Origin: Mesorhizobium sp. AR07 | GTDB lineage: Bacteria; Pseudomonadota; Alphaproteobacteria; Rhizobiales; Rhizobiaceae | NCBI RefSeq assembly: GCF_024746815.1 | Contig: NZ_CP080529.1 | Span: 186,001-250,000 of the forward strand | Length of the DNA: 64,000 nt | Direction: 5' to 3' | Shown here: piece by piece, positions 7,817-16,215 of the stretch | Numbering within the stretch: the stretch's first letter is position 1 | How the letters are laid out: every line of letters starts with the position of its first letter | Position numbers and translations under genes: made by a program | The notes under the pieces: generated by a model | What the model was told of the DNA's origin: nothing | The model's input: the letters and a program-made list of their open reading frames with translations, nothing else | Database searches by the model: none

Positions 7817-7842
7817 GAACAAAATGAGAACACAGGAGTCAA
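7817..7842 (-). promoter_or_regulatory. LexA box (direct repeat) with -35-like element before the SRAP operon
   Basis: GAAC-N7-GAAC at 7817-7831, which is GTTC-N7-GTTC on the operon strand, the consensus alphaproteobacterial LexA site. It lies 32 bp upstream of ATG 7785. A -35-like TTGACT (7837-7842, minus strand) precedes it, so bound LexA would cover the promoter spacer. The box also lies 53 bp in front of the divergent gene at 7884. Confidence 0.8.
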
Positions 7843-7883
7843 TCCCTCTTGACGGGACAGGAATATGTTCCTCATTTCAAGGG

Positions 7884-8201
7884 ATGCCGGAACAACCAGA
7901 AAAGTGGCCGAAGGGCATCCCATGGACGTTGACGCATGCCCACAATGCGGGGCAGGTGGCCCGCATCCGCTGTGGCCATTGCAATATCAAGCGCTTCTAC
8001 AAACCGCTGGAATTGCGGGAGGTGATCGGCAACGTCACCGTCGACCAGGTGCGCGCAAAGGTGCGCTGCGAGAAATGCAAGAAGAAGGAATATATGGACG
8101 CCGAGCTATTTCACCCGGTCGGGCAAGAGCTAGAGACCATCCGGTTCCGTCGTCTAGTCGAGATCAGGTGGGAGAAACGCGTGATCTGGAAAGACGAGTG
8201 A
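7884..8201 (+). CDS. Hypothetical protein with two CxxC zinc-ribbon motifs
   Basis: 105 residues from ATG 7884. Two knuckles, IRCGHCNIKRFYKP and VRCEKCKKKEYMD, about 40 residues apart, make a treble-clef or ribbon zinc fold likely; such proteins are common in rhizobia. It diverges from the LexA-box operon. An in-frame ATG at 7824 would overlap the LexA box and is less likely. Function unknown. Confidence 0.7.
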   Translation: MPEQPEKWPKGIPWTLTHAHNAGQVARIRCGHCNIKRFYKPLELREVIGNVTVDQVRAKVRCEKCKKKEYMDAELFHPVGQELETIRFRRLVEIRWEKRVIWKDE

Positions 8202-8302
8202 CAAACCACCGCCTTGACGGAACATTAGCCGTCTCTAAAGGTTTGGTGCGTGCGGCAAGGTGATGCCCTCCATCACCCTGCCGAAGATCGGGCCTCCGAT
8301 CG

Positions 8303-8337
8303 GCCCGCGCTCTCTCCGCCAGAGGGGCGCGGGCTTT
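8303..8337 (+). terminator. Hairpin terminator
   Basis: Stem GCCCGCGC (8303-8310) pairs with GCGCGGGC (8327-8334), followed by TTT. Apart from this hairpin I see no gene between 8202 and 8689; the short open frames there lack ribosome sites and convincing composition. Confidence 0.6.
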
Positions 8338-8689
8338 GCTGCGAGACGCTAGTTCGGTTTGCCACCCTACGAACTGCTGTTGAACGCATCTCGCGAGCGT
8401 CGAAATGGGCACTCCGTGCGCGAAGCGCAACATGGCGGCGCCCGGCCCGATTCTATCTCACAAAAGCCCTGACAGGTGGATTAGGTGGAAAAAACGCATA
8501 CCAAGGCCAGTTGTGAATTTGCCATCATTGGTAGCAAAATCCCAACCGAAGAATGCCGCCCAACCAAAAAGCAGAATGGAGAAGCACATGATGGATGAAA
8601 TCTTACATTAGACGATTTGAATAAACGGTTAAGGCATGGACCCCATTTCAGTGCTGCGCCCGGCGGCCAGATGAGGATGTGGTGGACTG

Positions 8690-8887
8690 CTATCGATTGG
8701 CTAGACGGCCATGCCTCTCGAAGATCGCTAGCTTCTGCGAATAAGTGATCCGCACTTTTGCCTTGCACCCTTCGCATCTAAAGTGCGCGATCGTTCTTAG
8801 CGCGGAGCCCTTCCTTACGGTCGGATGCGAGCAATCCGGACAATCGAATGTGAACGCAACATCAGACAAGTTTTCGGCTAAACTCAT
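8690..8887 (-). CDS. Small zinc-ribbon protein
   Basis: 65 residues from ATG 8887, chosen because GAAGGAGGGG lies about 6 bp upstream; the ATG at 8893 is too close to it. CPDCSHPTVRKGSALRTI followed by FRCEGCKAKVRITY gives two CxxC pairs, a typical small zinc ribbon. Function unknown. Confidence 0.65.
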   Translation of the reverse strand: MSLAENLSDVAFTFDCPDCSHPTVRKGSALRTIAHFRCEGCKAKVRITYSQKLAIFERHGRLANR

Positions 8888-9107
8888 TGTCATCCCCTCC
8901 TTCGCCTGCGCTCCGGCCTTAAGTCTGGCGAGTCTGAATGAGCAATTCAGATGCCAATCAAATCGTGCCAAAGCGGGACGAGACCGATTGCTTCGGAAGA
9001 CGCCAAGCGCCCGTGGGCGCCTTCATCAGAACGGAGGGCGACACTAGCAAGGGTTCGTAGGACGATGTCTTAGAGTGAGATAGGTGCGTTTCACGGAGAA
9101 AGCACTG

Positions 9108-9359
9108 ATGGCAGCAGTGGGCCTTTACCGATGCCCGGGAAACCCGCCTTGGGCATGTGTGGTGGATGGGGTGAAAGGCATTTACGTTGCGGAGAACCTT
9201 TATCGCGAAGGTGACTATCAACCGGACTTTAACACGTTGCCATGGGAGGGCGACTACAAGGCCGCAAAAGTAGCCGCGGGCCAGGCTGTCGCCGCGAGCG
9301 TCATGGTCGCGAGAGGCTCTGGGCCAGCGCTTAACCCGGGTTCTTTAGCCGTGCAATAG
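9108..9359 (+). CDS. Hypothetical protein
   Basis: 83 residues from ATG 9108 (MAAVGLYRCPGNPPWACVVD), preceded by GGAGAAAG. Contains IYVAENLYREGDYQPDF. No family recognised. Its 3' end overlaps the 3' end of the convergent gene below by 29 bp. Confidence 0.5.
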   Translation: MAAVGLYRCPGNPPWACVVDGVKGIYVAENLYREGDYQPDFNTLPWEGDYKAAKVAAGQAVAASVMVARGSGPALNPGSLAVQ

Positions 9360-9540
9360 AGTAGGCGAATACTTGCCCGCCACCCTCATCAGTCACTCGA
9401 ATCCAATCCTTCGCCCATCGTTTAAAGACGGTCTTGCTGGCATTCATTTCCGATGCGGCTAGAGCAGGACTAGTCGCTTCGACCGCCTGAGACCTAATCA
9501 CGCGATCATAGTGCATTTCAGCAACAACATAGATTGGCAT
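9331..9540 (-). CDS. Hypothetical protein
   Basis: 69 residues from ATG 9540 (MPIYVVAEMHYDRVIRSQAV), with GGTGG upstream. WAKDWIRVTDEGGGQVFAYS suggests a small beta-rich fold. Function unknown. 9541-9740 shows no gene. Confidence 0.5.
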   Translation of the reverse strand: MPIYVVAEMHYDRVIRSQAVEATSPALAASEMNASKTVFKRWAKDWIRVTDEGGGQVFAYSIARLKNPG

Positions 9541-9740
9541 GCTGTCCACCCAACAACGCTATAGTTCCCCCCAAGGGGGCAGTATTGCCCAGCATAAGGT
9601 CGACCGCAAGTGGTAGGTTAGGAGCCTGCGATCGAAGCCATGGGAAGTTCCTTGTGCTGTCCGTTCAGACACGCAATGGAGCGAGCGAAATCAACAAACT
9701 TGGGGTGGGTGGCGGAGATCACGCCGAAGATGAGGAGGCG

Positions 9741-10037
9741 TTAATTTACTTCGCAGGGATGCTGAAGCCGAAATTTCAACAGATCAGCCACGACCTTTTG
9801 ATTTTCATCGTCGGCAAGCGGCATCGAACGCAAAATTGCCAGAAGTTGCGGACTGCACTCGAAGATTACGTCCCTCGCTATCAAGTCTGCACGGCCACAA
9901 ACATGCTCGAATTTAGGGATGCTGGCTGCAAGACAAGCGTCATAGGCTTCTCTCAGCGTTTCAGCTTCAGCGGTCCCGGAAGATACCGCCGCGACAACCA
10001 ACAGACAGATGGCCGCCCTCGTCACAATAGACCCCAC
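9741..10037 (-). CDS. Small exported protein
   Basis: 98 residues with a clear signal peptide (hydrophobic core AAICLLVVAAVSSGTAEA, cleavage probably after AEA) and four Cys in the mature part, which could form disulphides in the periplasm. GTG start at 10037; a second GTG at 10022 is possible. Function unknown. Confidence 0.6.
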   Translation of the reverse strand: MGSIVTRAAICLLVVAAVSSGTAEAETLREAYDACLAASIPKFEHVCGRADLIARDVIFECSPQLLAILRSMPLADDENQKVVADLLKFRLQHPCEVN

Positions 10038-10050
10038 TCTGGAATGATGC

Positions 10051-10183
10051 TCATGACTTCCGCAATCTTACCCCGGCGCCGCCGCCATTCTCGGGGATGA
10101 ACTCAACGCCAGCCGCGATCAGAGTCTCCCGTAGCCGCGCGAGTGTCGTTCCACCAGGCGCGCGCTCATGATTGGAGATCGGG
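10051..10183 (-). pseudogene. C-terminal remnant of an XRE-type helix-turn-helix regulator
   Basis: Translating the minus strand down to the TGA at 10051-10053 gives LARLRETLIAAGVEFIPENG followed by GAGVRLRKS, which is the usual C-terminus of short rhizobial XRE regulators. The frame is closed by TGA about 45 codons upstream with no start, so the DNA-binding half is missing or lies in another frame (an ATG at about 10210 opens the neighbouring frame). Confidence 0.5.
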
Positions 10184-10248
10184 TAATGATGTCAGCGTTG
10201 GTCATCGCTACAGCCTGTCTCGGGATGCCAGCAGAAGTAAGGCACCAG

Positions 10249-10539
10249 CTACGCGCTCCCGTCGGTTTCGCTTTCCTCGTCGATATGGCGCACCGGCAGA
10301 TAGGCATTCGTTTCCAGCCATTCACGCAGCACGATCTGAATGAGGTCGGACCGGCCGATCTTCATCTCAGCGGCGATGGAGTTCAGCGCGTCTTCCGTAG
10401 GCGGCTCTAGCGGCACGCCAGCAACGTTTCTGAGCATTAATGCGGCCCGACGAAGGATGATCTGCAGATCCGCCCGCGAAACGTCCGCAATACGTTCAGC
10501 GGCGCTCTCAAGCTCTTCGGCGAAGGATATGCGGGTCAT
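10249..10539 (-). CDS. Ribbon-helix-helix-like protein, paralogue 1
   Basis: 96 residues. The segment DALNSIAAEMKIGRSDLIQI followed by VLREWLE reads as a ribbon-helix-helix (CopG-like) DNA-binding unit, preceded by an amphipathic N-terminal half. A paralogue, about 80 percent identical by eye, lies in inverted orientation at 11502-11792. Divergent from the gene at 10693. Possibly an antitoxin-like or plasmid-type regulator; not established. Confidence 0.65.
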   Translation of the reverse strand: MTRISFAEELESAAERIADVSRADLQIILRRAALMLRNVAGVPLEPPTEDALNSIAAEMKIGRSDLIQIVLREWLETNAYLPVRHIDEESETDGSA

Positions 10540-10692
10540 GGGAAACTCAAATCACCTTTTGTTGCCTTCACTCAATTCCCGTCGAATTTTCCCAGCCTGT
10601 GGAAGTCGGAAAGTGCTGAAAAAAGGCGCTGCACGTGGTGTCGGCCTGCGTCAATTTATCGAAGCGGTGGGTGAATGGAACCGGAGATAACG

Positions 10693-11142
10693 ATGCACGG
10701 TAATTTCCCTACTTTCCGTCGCGCTCGCATTGTGCGCCGGGATGACACTTGGACATTCATCGAGGGCGAATTGCTCCGCAAGCACTGGCCCGATGTTGAA
10801 TTGTTGCGGAAACATCTCCCGCATCGCACTGAGCGCGCGATCAGGAACATGGCAAAGAGGTGCGGCCTGATACCGGACAAATTACAGCACATCTGGACGA
10901 TGCCCCAGGACGCCAAGCTGCGGCGTTTGGCAGCGGAAGGCAGCGATCGAAGGACGATGGCAGGGGAGCTAGGGTTGAGCATCGCCCAGGTCGCTAACCG
11001 GCTGCTTTACAAGAAGATCAACATCGCCAAGCGCCCACCCGTTCCGACGGGCGATGCTCTTGTGGATGCGATCAAGCGTCGGGCCTTCGATTTGCGAATG
11101 ACGACGATCGATCTGGACAGATCCCTTGGCAACGCTTCCTGA
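10693..11142 (+). CDS. Hypothetical protein with Myb/SANT-like and helix-turn-helix segments
   Basis: 149 residues from ATG 10693, chosen for the GGAG 8 bp upstream; ATG 10675 lacks a site. DTWTFIEGELLRKHWPDVEL with HRTERAIRNMAKRCGL resembles a SANT/Myb-like three-helix unit, and TMAGELGLSIAQVANRLLYK a second helix-turn-helix. It sits between the two inverted ribbon-helix-helix paralogues. Probably a DNA-binding protein of phage or plasmid origin (inference). Confidence 0.55.
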   Translation: MHGNFPTFRRARIVRRDDTWTFIEGELLRKHWPDVELLRKHLPHRTERAIRNMAKRCGLIPDKLQHIWTMPQDAKLRRLAAEGSDRRTMAGELGLSIAQVANRLLYKKINIAKRPPVPTGDALVDAIKRRAFDLRMTTIDLDRSLGNAS

Positions 11143-11222
11143 AGTTCGACGGGACTGTGGTGAGCCGTGTTATTTGTCGTGGTACCATCTGGCGCCGTCG
11201 ACAACCGCCAAACACTGAAGCA

Positions 11223-11387
11223 TCACCCTGTGGGGATCACCAGCGCCCCGGGACACTCGCATGATGTTCGCAGCGAGTTCGCGGAGCGGCCATTCGATCT
11301 CATGCCTTGCCAAGATCTGTCGACCGTCTTCTTGTCGTTCTCGACGGCCAGTCGGATATGCGGCTTCTTCTTTTCGTCGTCTGCCAT
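11223..11387 (-). CDS. Small hypothetical protein, doubtful
   Basis: 54 residues from ATG 11387 (MADDEKKKPHIRLAVENDKK) with GGGAGGG upstream. The N-terminal 30 residues look like a real small rhizobial protein, the rest less so; it may be a truncated gene. The rest of 11143-11501 holds nothing I can support. Confidence 0.35.
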   Translation of the reverse strand: MADDEKKKPHIRLAVENDKKTVDRSWQGMRSNGRSANSLRTSCECPGALVIPTG

Positions 11388-11501
11388 GCAGCCCTCCCTT
11401 GGCATTTCTAGCGACTGGTCAGACTTCGCAAGAAACGCGCGTGGAAATCAAATCGAAATCTATGTCCGCGACCATCGCGCGAAACTGAAACGGACATCGA
11501 C

Positions 11502-11792
11502 ATGACGCGCCTTTCCATCGCCCAAGAGCTTGAAAGTGCCGCCGAGCGGGTCGCAGACATGTCGAGTGCGGATCTGCAGATCATCCTTCGTCGGGCCGCA
11601 TTAATGCTCAGAAACGTTGCTAGCGTGTCGCTTGAGCCGGCGACAGAAGACGCCCTCAACTCGATCGCTGCCGAGATGAAAATCGCCAGAGCGGACCTCA
11701 TTCGGATCGTGCTGCGCGAGTGGCTGGAAAACCAACGCCTACCTGCCGGTTCGGATGGTGACGAGGAAAGCGAAACAGATGGGAGCGCCTAG
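11502..11792 (+). CDS. Ribbon-helix-helix-like protein, paralogue 2
   Basis: 96 residues, same length, start and end (DEESETDGSA) as the gene at 10249-10539 and with the same predicted ribbon-helix-helix unit. A block of more than 50 bp around 11565-11620 is identical in the two genes, so the duplication or a gene conversion is fairly recent. Opposite orientation to its twin; the pair brackets the gene at 10693. Confidence 0.65.
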   Translation: MTRLSIAQELESAAERVADMSSADLQIILRRAALMLRNVASVSLEPATEDALNSIAAEMKIARADLIRIVLREWLENQRLPAGSDGDEESETDGSA

Positions 11793-11929
11793 GCGGCGCT
11801 TCCGCGATCAGTCTTGGGGCAGCGAAGTATGTTCCGCGTATCTGGCCAGCGAGCCGGTAGAAGCGGCACAACTTCGGCATCTTGACTTGCAGCAAAGAGG
11901 GTAGGATTCTATCGAAATAGTCCGTCGCG

Positions 11930-12439
11930 ATGGGTGCTTGGATGTCCGCGCTGAGGCCAGTGTTGCTAGCCCTTCTCTTGGCAACGTTTTCCGAACGAGC
12001 GGATGCTGAAATCAAGATTTGCAATCAATTTTCTCAGACCGTTTACTTTTCCATGGCGTACGCCCAGCCTGGCTATGATAATTCATACATTTCTAGGGGT
12101 TGGCTCGTACTACAGCCGAATGGCGGCTGCGACCAATTCGACAGCGCGCTTCATTTGTCTGTTTTTTGGTACTATGCAGAAACCAATGCATACTACGTGC
12201 GCAAGCACGTAAAAAACACTAATACCTGGGGCTCTGTTAGAGCAGATAAAAAGTTTTGGGTTGCCACCAATTCTTTTAATTTTATTGATAACGTTGACAA
12301 AAATAAAGCTCCCAACGATCCGGGGGCAAAATTAGTAGGATTTACCCGGTCCGTCGAAGCTACGGGTTCAGAATTGAACGAGACGCTGACCATCGAGGCT
12401 GATGGAATTAACGTCTCGCAAAGCTTCAGTAACCCGTAA
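11930..12439 (+). CDS. Secreted DUF1036 family protein
   Basis: 169 residues. A signal peptide (hydrophobic PVLLALLLATF, cleavage near ADA) is followed by a DUF1036-like domain: ICNQFSQTVYFSMAYAQPG, then SRGWLVLQPNGGCDQF. These are periplasmic proteins of unknown role. Second ATG at 11942. From about 12000 on the gene is visibly AT-richer than its surroundings (AATAAAGCTCC-like stretches), which suggests recent acquisition. 12440-12813 shows no gene. Confidence 0.75.
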   Translation: MGAWMSALRPVLLALLLATFSERADAEIKICNQFSQTVYFSMAYAQPGYDNSYISRGWLVLQPNGGCDQFDSALHLSVFWYYAETNAYYVRKHVKNTNTWGSVRADKKFWVATNSFNFIDNVDKNKAPNDPGAKLVGFTRSVEATGSELNETLTIEADGINVSQSFSNP

Positions 12440-12813
12440 CATGTCTGATTTGGGCTGCCGATGGATCACGGACAAGCGCAGAAGTCCTATGGCACCGACC
12501 GAGCACGACTCGTCTATGCGAGATCGCCAAGGCTGTTCCTCCCGGCTTACAATTCACCAGCTAGCTTAAACTGGTCATCCTCGCGCTCATCGACACCGGT
12601 TGTATTCAGAACAGCGCTCTGCAATAAATTGCCTCTGCGCAAGCTTCTTCGGGTGTCTATCACCGCCCCCCGAAGCTGCCCAAGGCCAGGGACGACACGA
12701 CAAATATCCTGGGCGTAACGCCCTTGATCGTGGCTCACTCCGCGTGGGTTCCCAACGTCCGGCCTCGCAGCGCGTCGCTGCCCTCGCCGGACCAACCCGC
12801 GGGAGCCGTTGGC

Positions 12814-13050
12814 ATGCGAAAAATTCACTCCGATCATGTCCGTGCCGGCAGTGCAGGCATTGGCGAGTTGACACTCTGGCAACTGGCTGATCCAGATGCA
12901 GCGGCGCAAGCAGCTATTGAGCTCTATGGATCGAGCGCGGCGACTGCTGCAGCACATTGCGCTCTGACAGCACATTTCGATGGCCGCACAGGCGACTACC
13001 GCTTCTGGTGCACGGTTTTTTCTGAACTGGATTGCCGCAGACAAGGCTGA
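12814..13050 (+). CDS. Hypothetical protein
   Basis: 78 residues from ATG 12814, with GGGAG upstream. The segment AAIELYGSSAATAAAHCALTA followed by RTGDYRFWCTVFSEL resembles small helical rhizobial proteins whose family I cannot name. Longer starts upstream read poorly. Confidence 0.45.
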   Translation: MRKIHSDHVRAGSAGIGELTLWQLADPDAAAQAAIELYGSSAATAAAHCALTAHFDGRTGDYRFWCTVFSELDCRRQG

Positions 13051-13133
13051 GCCGACCAGTGCGCGCCAATCGTGCGATCGCGTGCATTTTGAAGCATGCT
13101 GAGCACTAACATCGTCAGCGAGGCGCCATAGAT

Positions 13134-13607
13134 TCACGCCTCTATCGGAAGCCGGTTCGACCGCTTGATTTGGGCAAGCGCAAAACTGGATTCGATGGAC
13201 GCGACGCCGTCTAGTCGCGTCAGCTTTTCCTTCAGGAAGCGCTCATAGGCGTGCAGGTCGCGCACCACGACGCGCAGCAGATAGTCACGCTGGCCGGTCA
13301 TCAGATAGCAGTCGACAACCTCCGGCCAGCGCGCGATCGCCGTGTTGAACCGCTCCAGCTCGTTCTCGCGTTGCCGCTCCAGCTTGATCGACGCGAATAC
13401 CGAGATGGGCAGATCAACGAGGTCCTGATCGATAACCGCGGCATAGCCGGTGATGACACCCCTGTCCTCCATAAGGCGGACCCGTCGCGCGCAGGGCGAG
13501 GCCGAAAGGCCAACTTGGTCGGCAAGCTGCTGCGCCGTCATCCTGCCGTCGACTTGCAGCGCTGCGATGATCTTGCGGTCGATCTCGTCAAGTTGGCTTT
13601 TTGGCAC
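13134..13607 (-). CDS. Lrp/AsnC family transcriptional regulator
   Basis: 157 residues, standard for the family. N-terminal winged helix (LDEIDRKIIAALQVDGRMT; helix-turn-helix QQLADQVGLSASPCARRVRL) and a C-terminal RAM ligand domain (VVDCYLMTGQRDYLLRVVV). Such regulators sense amino acids and form octamers. Divergent from the AceE-like gene across a 129-bp intergenic region, so it very probably controls that gene. Confidence 0.92.
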   Translation of the reverse strand: MPKSQLDEIDRKIIAALQVDGRMTAQQLADQVGLSASPCARRVRLMEDRGVITGYAAVIDQDLVDLPISVFASIKLERQRENELERFNTAIARWPEVVDCYLMTGQRDYLLRVVVRDLHAYERFLKEKLTRLDGVASIESSFALAQIKRSNRLPIEA

Positions 13608-13736
13608 AGAACGTCACTCCCATCATTGATATTGACCAAACCAGCTAAAACAACTGTCGAAATAGGGCAAGTTTAGCGACAATCAGCTTTTCCCCAGCTC
13701 TATGATTTCGATCGGTTTCACCAGGAGGCTTGGCGC

Positions 13737-16127
13737 TTGGACGAACGGGAATTGGAGGCGCTTTCGGCGCTGGAGAAAAAGGTGCTGTGGCTGTCTGCCT
13801 GGACAATTCACAACGCCAATCATTTGCGCGACAACACCGACGGATTGAAGGTTGGCGGCCACCAGGCTTCGTCGGCCTCACTCGCGACGATTATGACCGC
13901 GCTCTACTTTTCCGCGCTCAGGCCGGAGGACCGCGTGGCTGTAAAGCCGCATGCCTCACCGGTGTTTCACGCCATCCAATATCTCCTCGGCAACCAGACG
14001 AGGGAGAAGCTTGAGCAGTTTCGCGCCTTTGGCGGTGCGCAGAGCTACCCGTCGCGGACCAAGGATATCGACGATGTCGATTTCTCCACCGGCTCCGTCG
14101 GGCTAGGGGTCGCGCAGACACTGTTTGCCTCGCTGGTGCAGGATTACCTGCGCGCCCGCGACGAAAGCGTCCCCGAGGGCCGCATGGTGGCGCTGATCGG
14201 CGACGCCGAGATGGATGAGGGCAACATCTTCGAAGCGCTTCTGGAGGGCTGGAAGCACGGTCTGCGCAATTGCTGGTGGATCGTCGACTACAACCGCCAG
14301 AGCCTCGATGCCGTGGTGCGCGAGGGCCTCTGGGAGCGCTTCGAAAGCATATTTCGGAATTTCGGCTGGGACGTCGTCATCCTCAAATACGGATCGCTCC
14401 AGCAAACCGCTTTCGCCGAGCCAGGCGGCGACGCGCTGCAGGCCTGGATCGACGACTGCCCGAACCAGCTCTATTCCGCGCTGACCTTCCAGGGCGCCGC
14501 CGCCTGGCGCAAGCGCCTGCTCACCGACATCGGCGAGCGGCCGGGTCTGAAAGCACTGCTTGACCGACGCTCCGACGCGGAGCTTGCCGCGTTGATGACC
14601 AATCTCGGCGGTCACGATCTGCCAAGCCTGCTCGAAGCCTTCGCGGCGGCACGCAGCAATGACCGGCCGACCTGCTTCATTGCCTATACTATCAAGGGCT
14701 TCGGCCTTCCGCTTGCCGGACACAAGGACAATCACTCCGGCCTGATGACCAAGGACCAGATGGCGCTGTTTCGCGCCTCGATGTCCGTCAGGGAAGGACA
14801 CGAATGGGAAACCTTCGAAGGGCTGGATGTCGACGAGCTGGACCTGCGGCGTTTGCTCGACGCAGTGCCATTCGCGGTAAAGGGCCAGCGGCGCCGGCAT
14901 GCCCAGCGCATCCTGGTGCCCGACCGGCTCGTCTCGGAAGCCAAGGGCAGCGTCTCCGCCCAGGTCGGCTTCGGCAGGATATTGGACGAGATTGCGCGCG
15001 CCGGCGGGCCGCTCGCCGATGCGATCGTCACGACATCTCCGGATGTCACCGTCTCGACCAATCTCGGTCCATGGGTCAACCGGCGCGGCCTCTTCGCCCG
15101 TGAATCGCTAGCGGATACGTTCCGCAACGAGCGCATCGCCTCGGCGCAGAAATGGGAATTCGGCACCTCCGGCCAGCATATCGAGCTCGGCATTGCCGAA
15201 AACAATCTGTTCATCCTGCTGTCAGCGCTTGGGCTATCGCATTCGATCTTCGGCAAGCGGCTGCTGCCGATCGGCACGCTTTATGATCCGTTCATCCAGC
15301 GTGGCCTCGATGCACTCAATTACGCCTGCTACCAGGACGCCCGCTTCCTGCTTGTCGCCACGCCGTCGGGCGTCACGCTGGCGCCGGAGGGCGGCGCGCA
15401 CCAGTCGATAGCCACCCAGTTGATTGGCATGGCGCAGGACGGGCTCGCCGCCTACGAGCCGGCCTTCGTCGACGAGTTGAGCGTCATCATGCGCTTTTCA
15501 CTCGACTATATGCAGCGCGACGGCGATGCCGTGCTGTCGGAGCGCACTTGGCTGCGCGACGAGACCGGCGGCTCGGTCTACCTGCGGCTCTCGACACGTC
15601 CGGTCGAGCAGATTGCTCGCGCCATGACGCCGGAGCTCGAGCAGGACATCGTCGACGGCGGCTACTGGTTGCGGCGTCCGGGTCCAAATGCCGAATTGAT
15701 CGTCGCCTATACCGGCGCGGTCGCACCAGAAGCCATCGAAGCGGTCGGCATGATGGCTGAGGACCGTCGCGATGTCGGCCTGCTGGCCGTGACCTCCGCG
15801 GATCGATTGAATGCGGGCTGGACAGCGGCAAGTCGCGCACGCGAGCGCGGCCTCGTCCATGCCAGAGGCCACGTCGAAAGGCTGCTTGTCGATCTGCCAC
15901 CCCATTGCGCGATCGTCACCGTTACCGATGGCCATCCAGCATCAATGGGCTGGCTCGGTTCGGTCCATGGGCACCGCACGCGCAGCCTCGGCGTCGAGCA
16001 CTTTGGCCAGTCGGGGACGATCGATGATCTTTACCGGCACTTCGGTATCGACGCGAACTCGATCGCGACGGCCGGTGACCGGATTACCGATGGTCGGCCA
16101 GTCCGCTATTTGCGCGCGCTGGATTGA
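13737..16127 (+). CDS. AceE-like thiamine-diphosphate-dependent 2-oxoacid dehydrogenase E1 / transketolase-fold protein
   Basis: 796 residues, slightly shorter than AceE (about 890). Order: N-terminal ThDP-binding half with GDAEMDEGN (155-163) and the following Trp-Trp-Ile-Val-Asp-Tyr-Asn segment, as in homodimeric pyruvate dehydrogenase E1; central pyrimidine-binding half with GIAENNLFILLSALG; C-terminal transketolase domain. TTG start at 13737 with AGGAGG 8 bp upstream. The divergent Lrp gene suggests a substrate derived from an amino acid. No E2 or E3 gene lies nearby, so it either borrows them from elsewhere or acts as a stand-alone ketolase or decarboxylase (inference). Confidence 0.85.
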   Translation: MDERELEALSALEKKVLWLSAWTIHNANHLRDNTDGLKVGGHQASSASLATIMTALYFSALRPEDRVAVKPHASPVFHAIQYLLGNQTREKLEQFRAFGGAQSYPSRTKDIDDVDFSTGSVGLGVAQTLFASLVQDYLRARDESVPEGRMVALIGDAEMDEGNIFEALLEGWKHGLRNCWWIVDYNRQSLDAVVREGLWERFESIFRNFGWDVVILKYGSLQQTAFAEPGGDALQAWIDDCPNQLYSALTFQGAAAWRKRLLTDIGERPGLKALLDRRSDAELAALMTNLGGHDLPSLLEAFAAARSNDRPTCFIAYTIKGFGLPLAGHKDNHSGLMTKDQMALFRASMSVREGHEWETFEGLDVDELDLRRLLDAVPFAVKGQRRRHAQRILVPDRLVSEAKGSVSAQVGFGRILDEIARAGGPLADAIVTTSPDVTVSTNLGPWVNRRGLFARESLADTFRNERIASAQKWEFGTSGQHIELGIAENNLFILLSALGLSHSIFGKRLLPIGTLYDPFIQRGLDALNYACYQDARFLLVATPSGVTLAPEGGAHQSIATQLIGMAQDGLAAYEPAFVDELSVIMRFSLDYMQRDGDAVLSERTWLRDETGGSVYLRLSTRPVEQIARAMTPELEQDIVDGGYWLRRPGPNAELIVAYTGAVAPEAIEAVGMMAEDRRDVGLLAVTSADRLNAGWTAASRARERGLVHARGHVERLLVDLPPHCAIVTVTDGHPASMGWLGSVHGHRTRSLGVEHFGQSGTIDDLYRHFGIDANSIATAGDRITDGRPVRYLRALD

Positions 16128-16215
16128 CGTGGGCGCCGAGCCTGCGACGCGTCAACCAGGCGTTCAGCGGGACCCTCCGCCAGCGCATGTTAGCGAGGAG
16201 TATCTGTCCGCGAGC

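Noticed and set aside
12547..13137. 196-codon minus-strand frame
   Set aside because: Cys/Arg/Ser-rich, no recognisable domain, opposite to the better candidate at 12814-13050.
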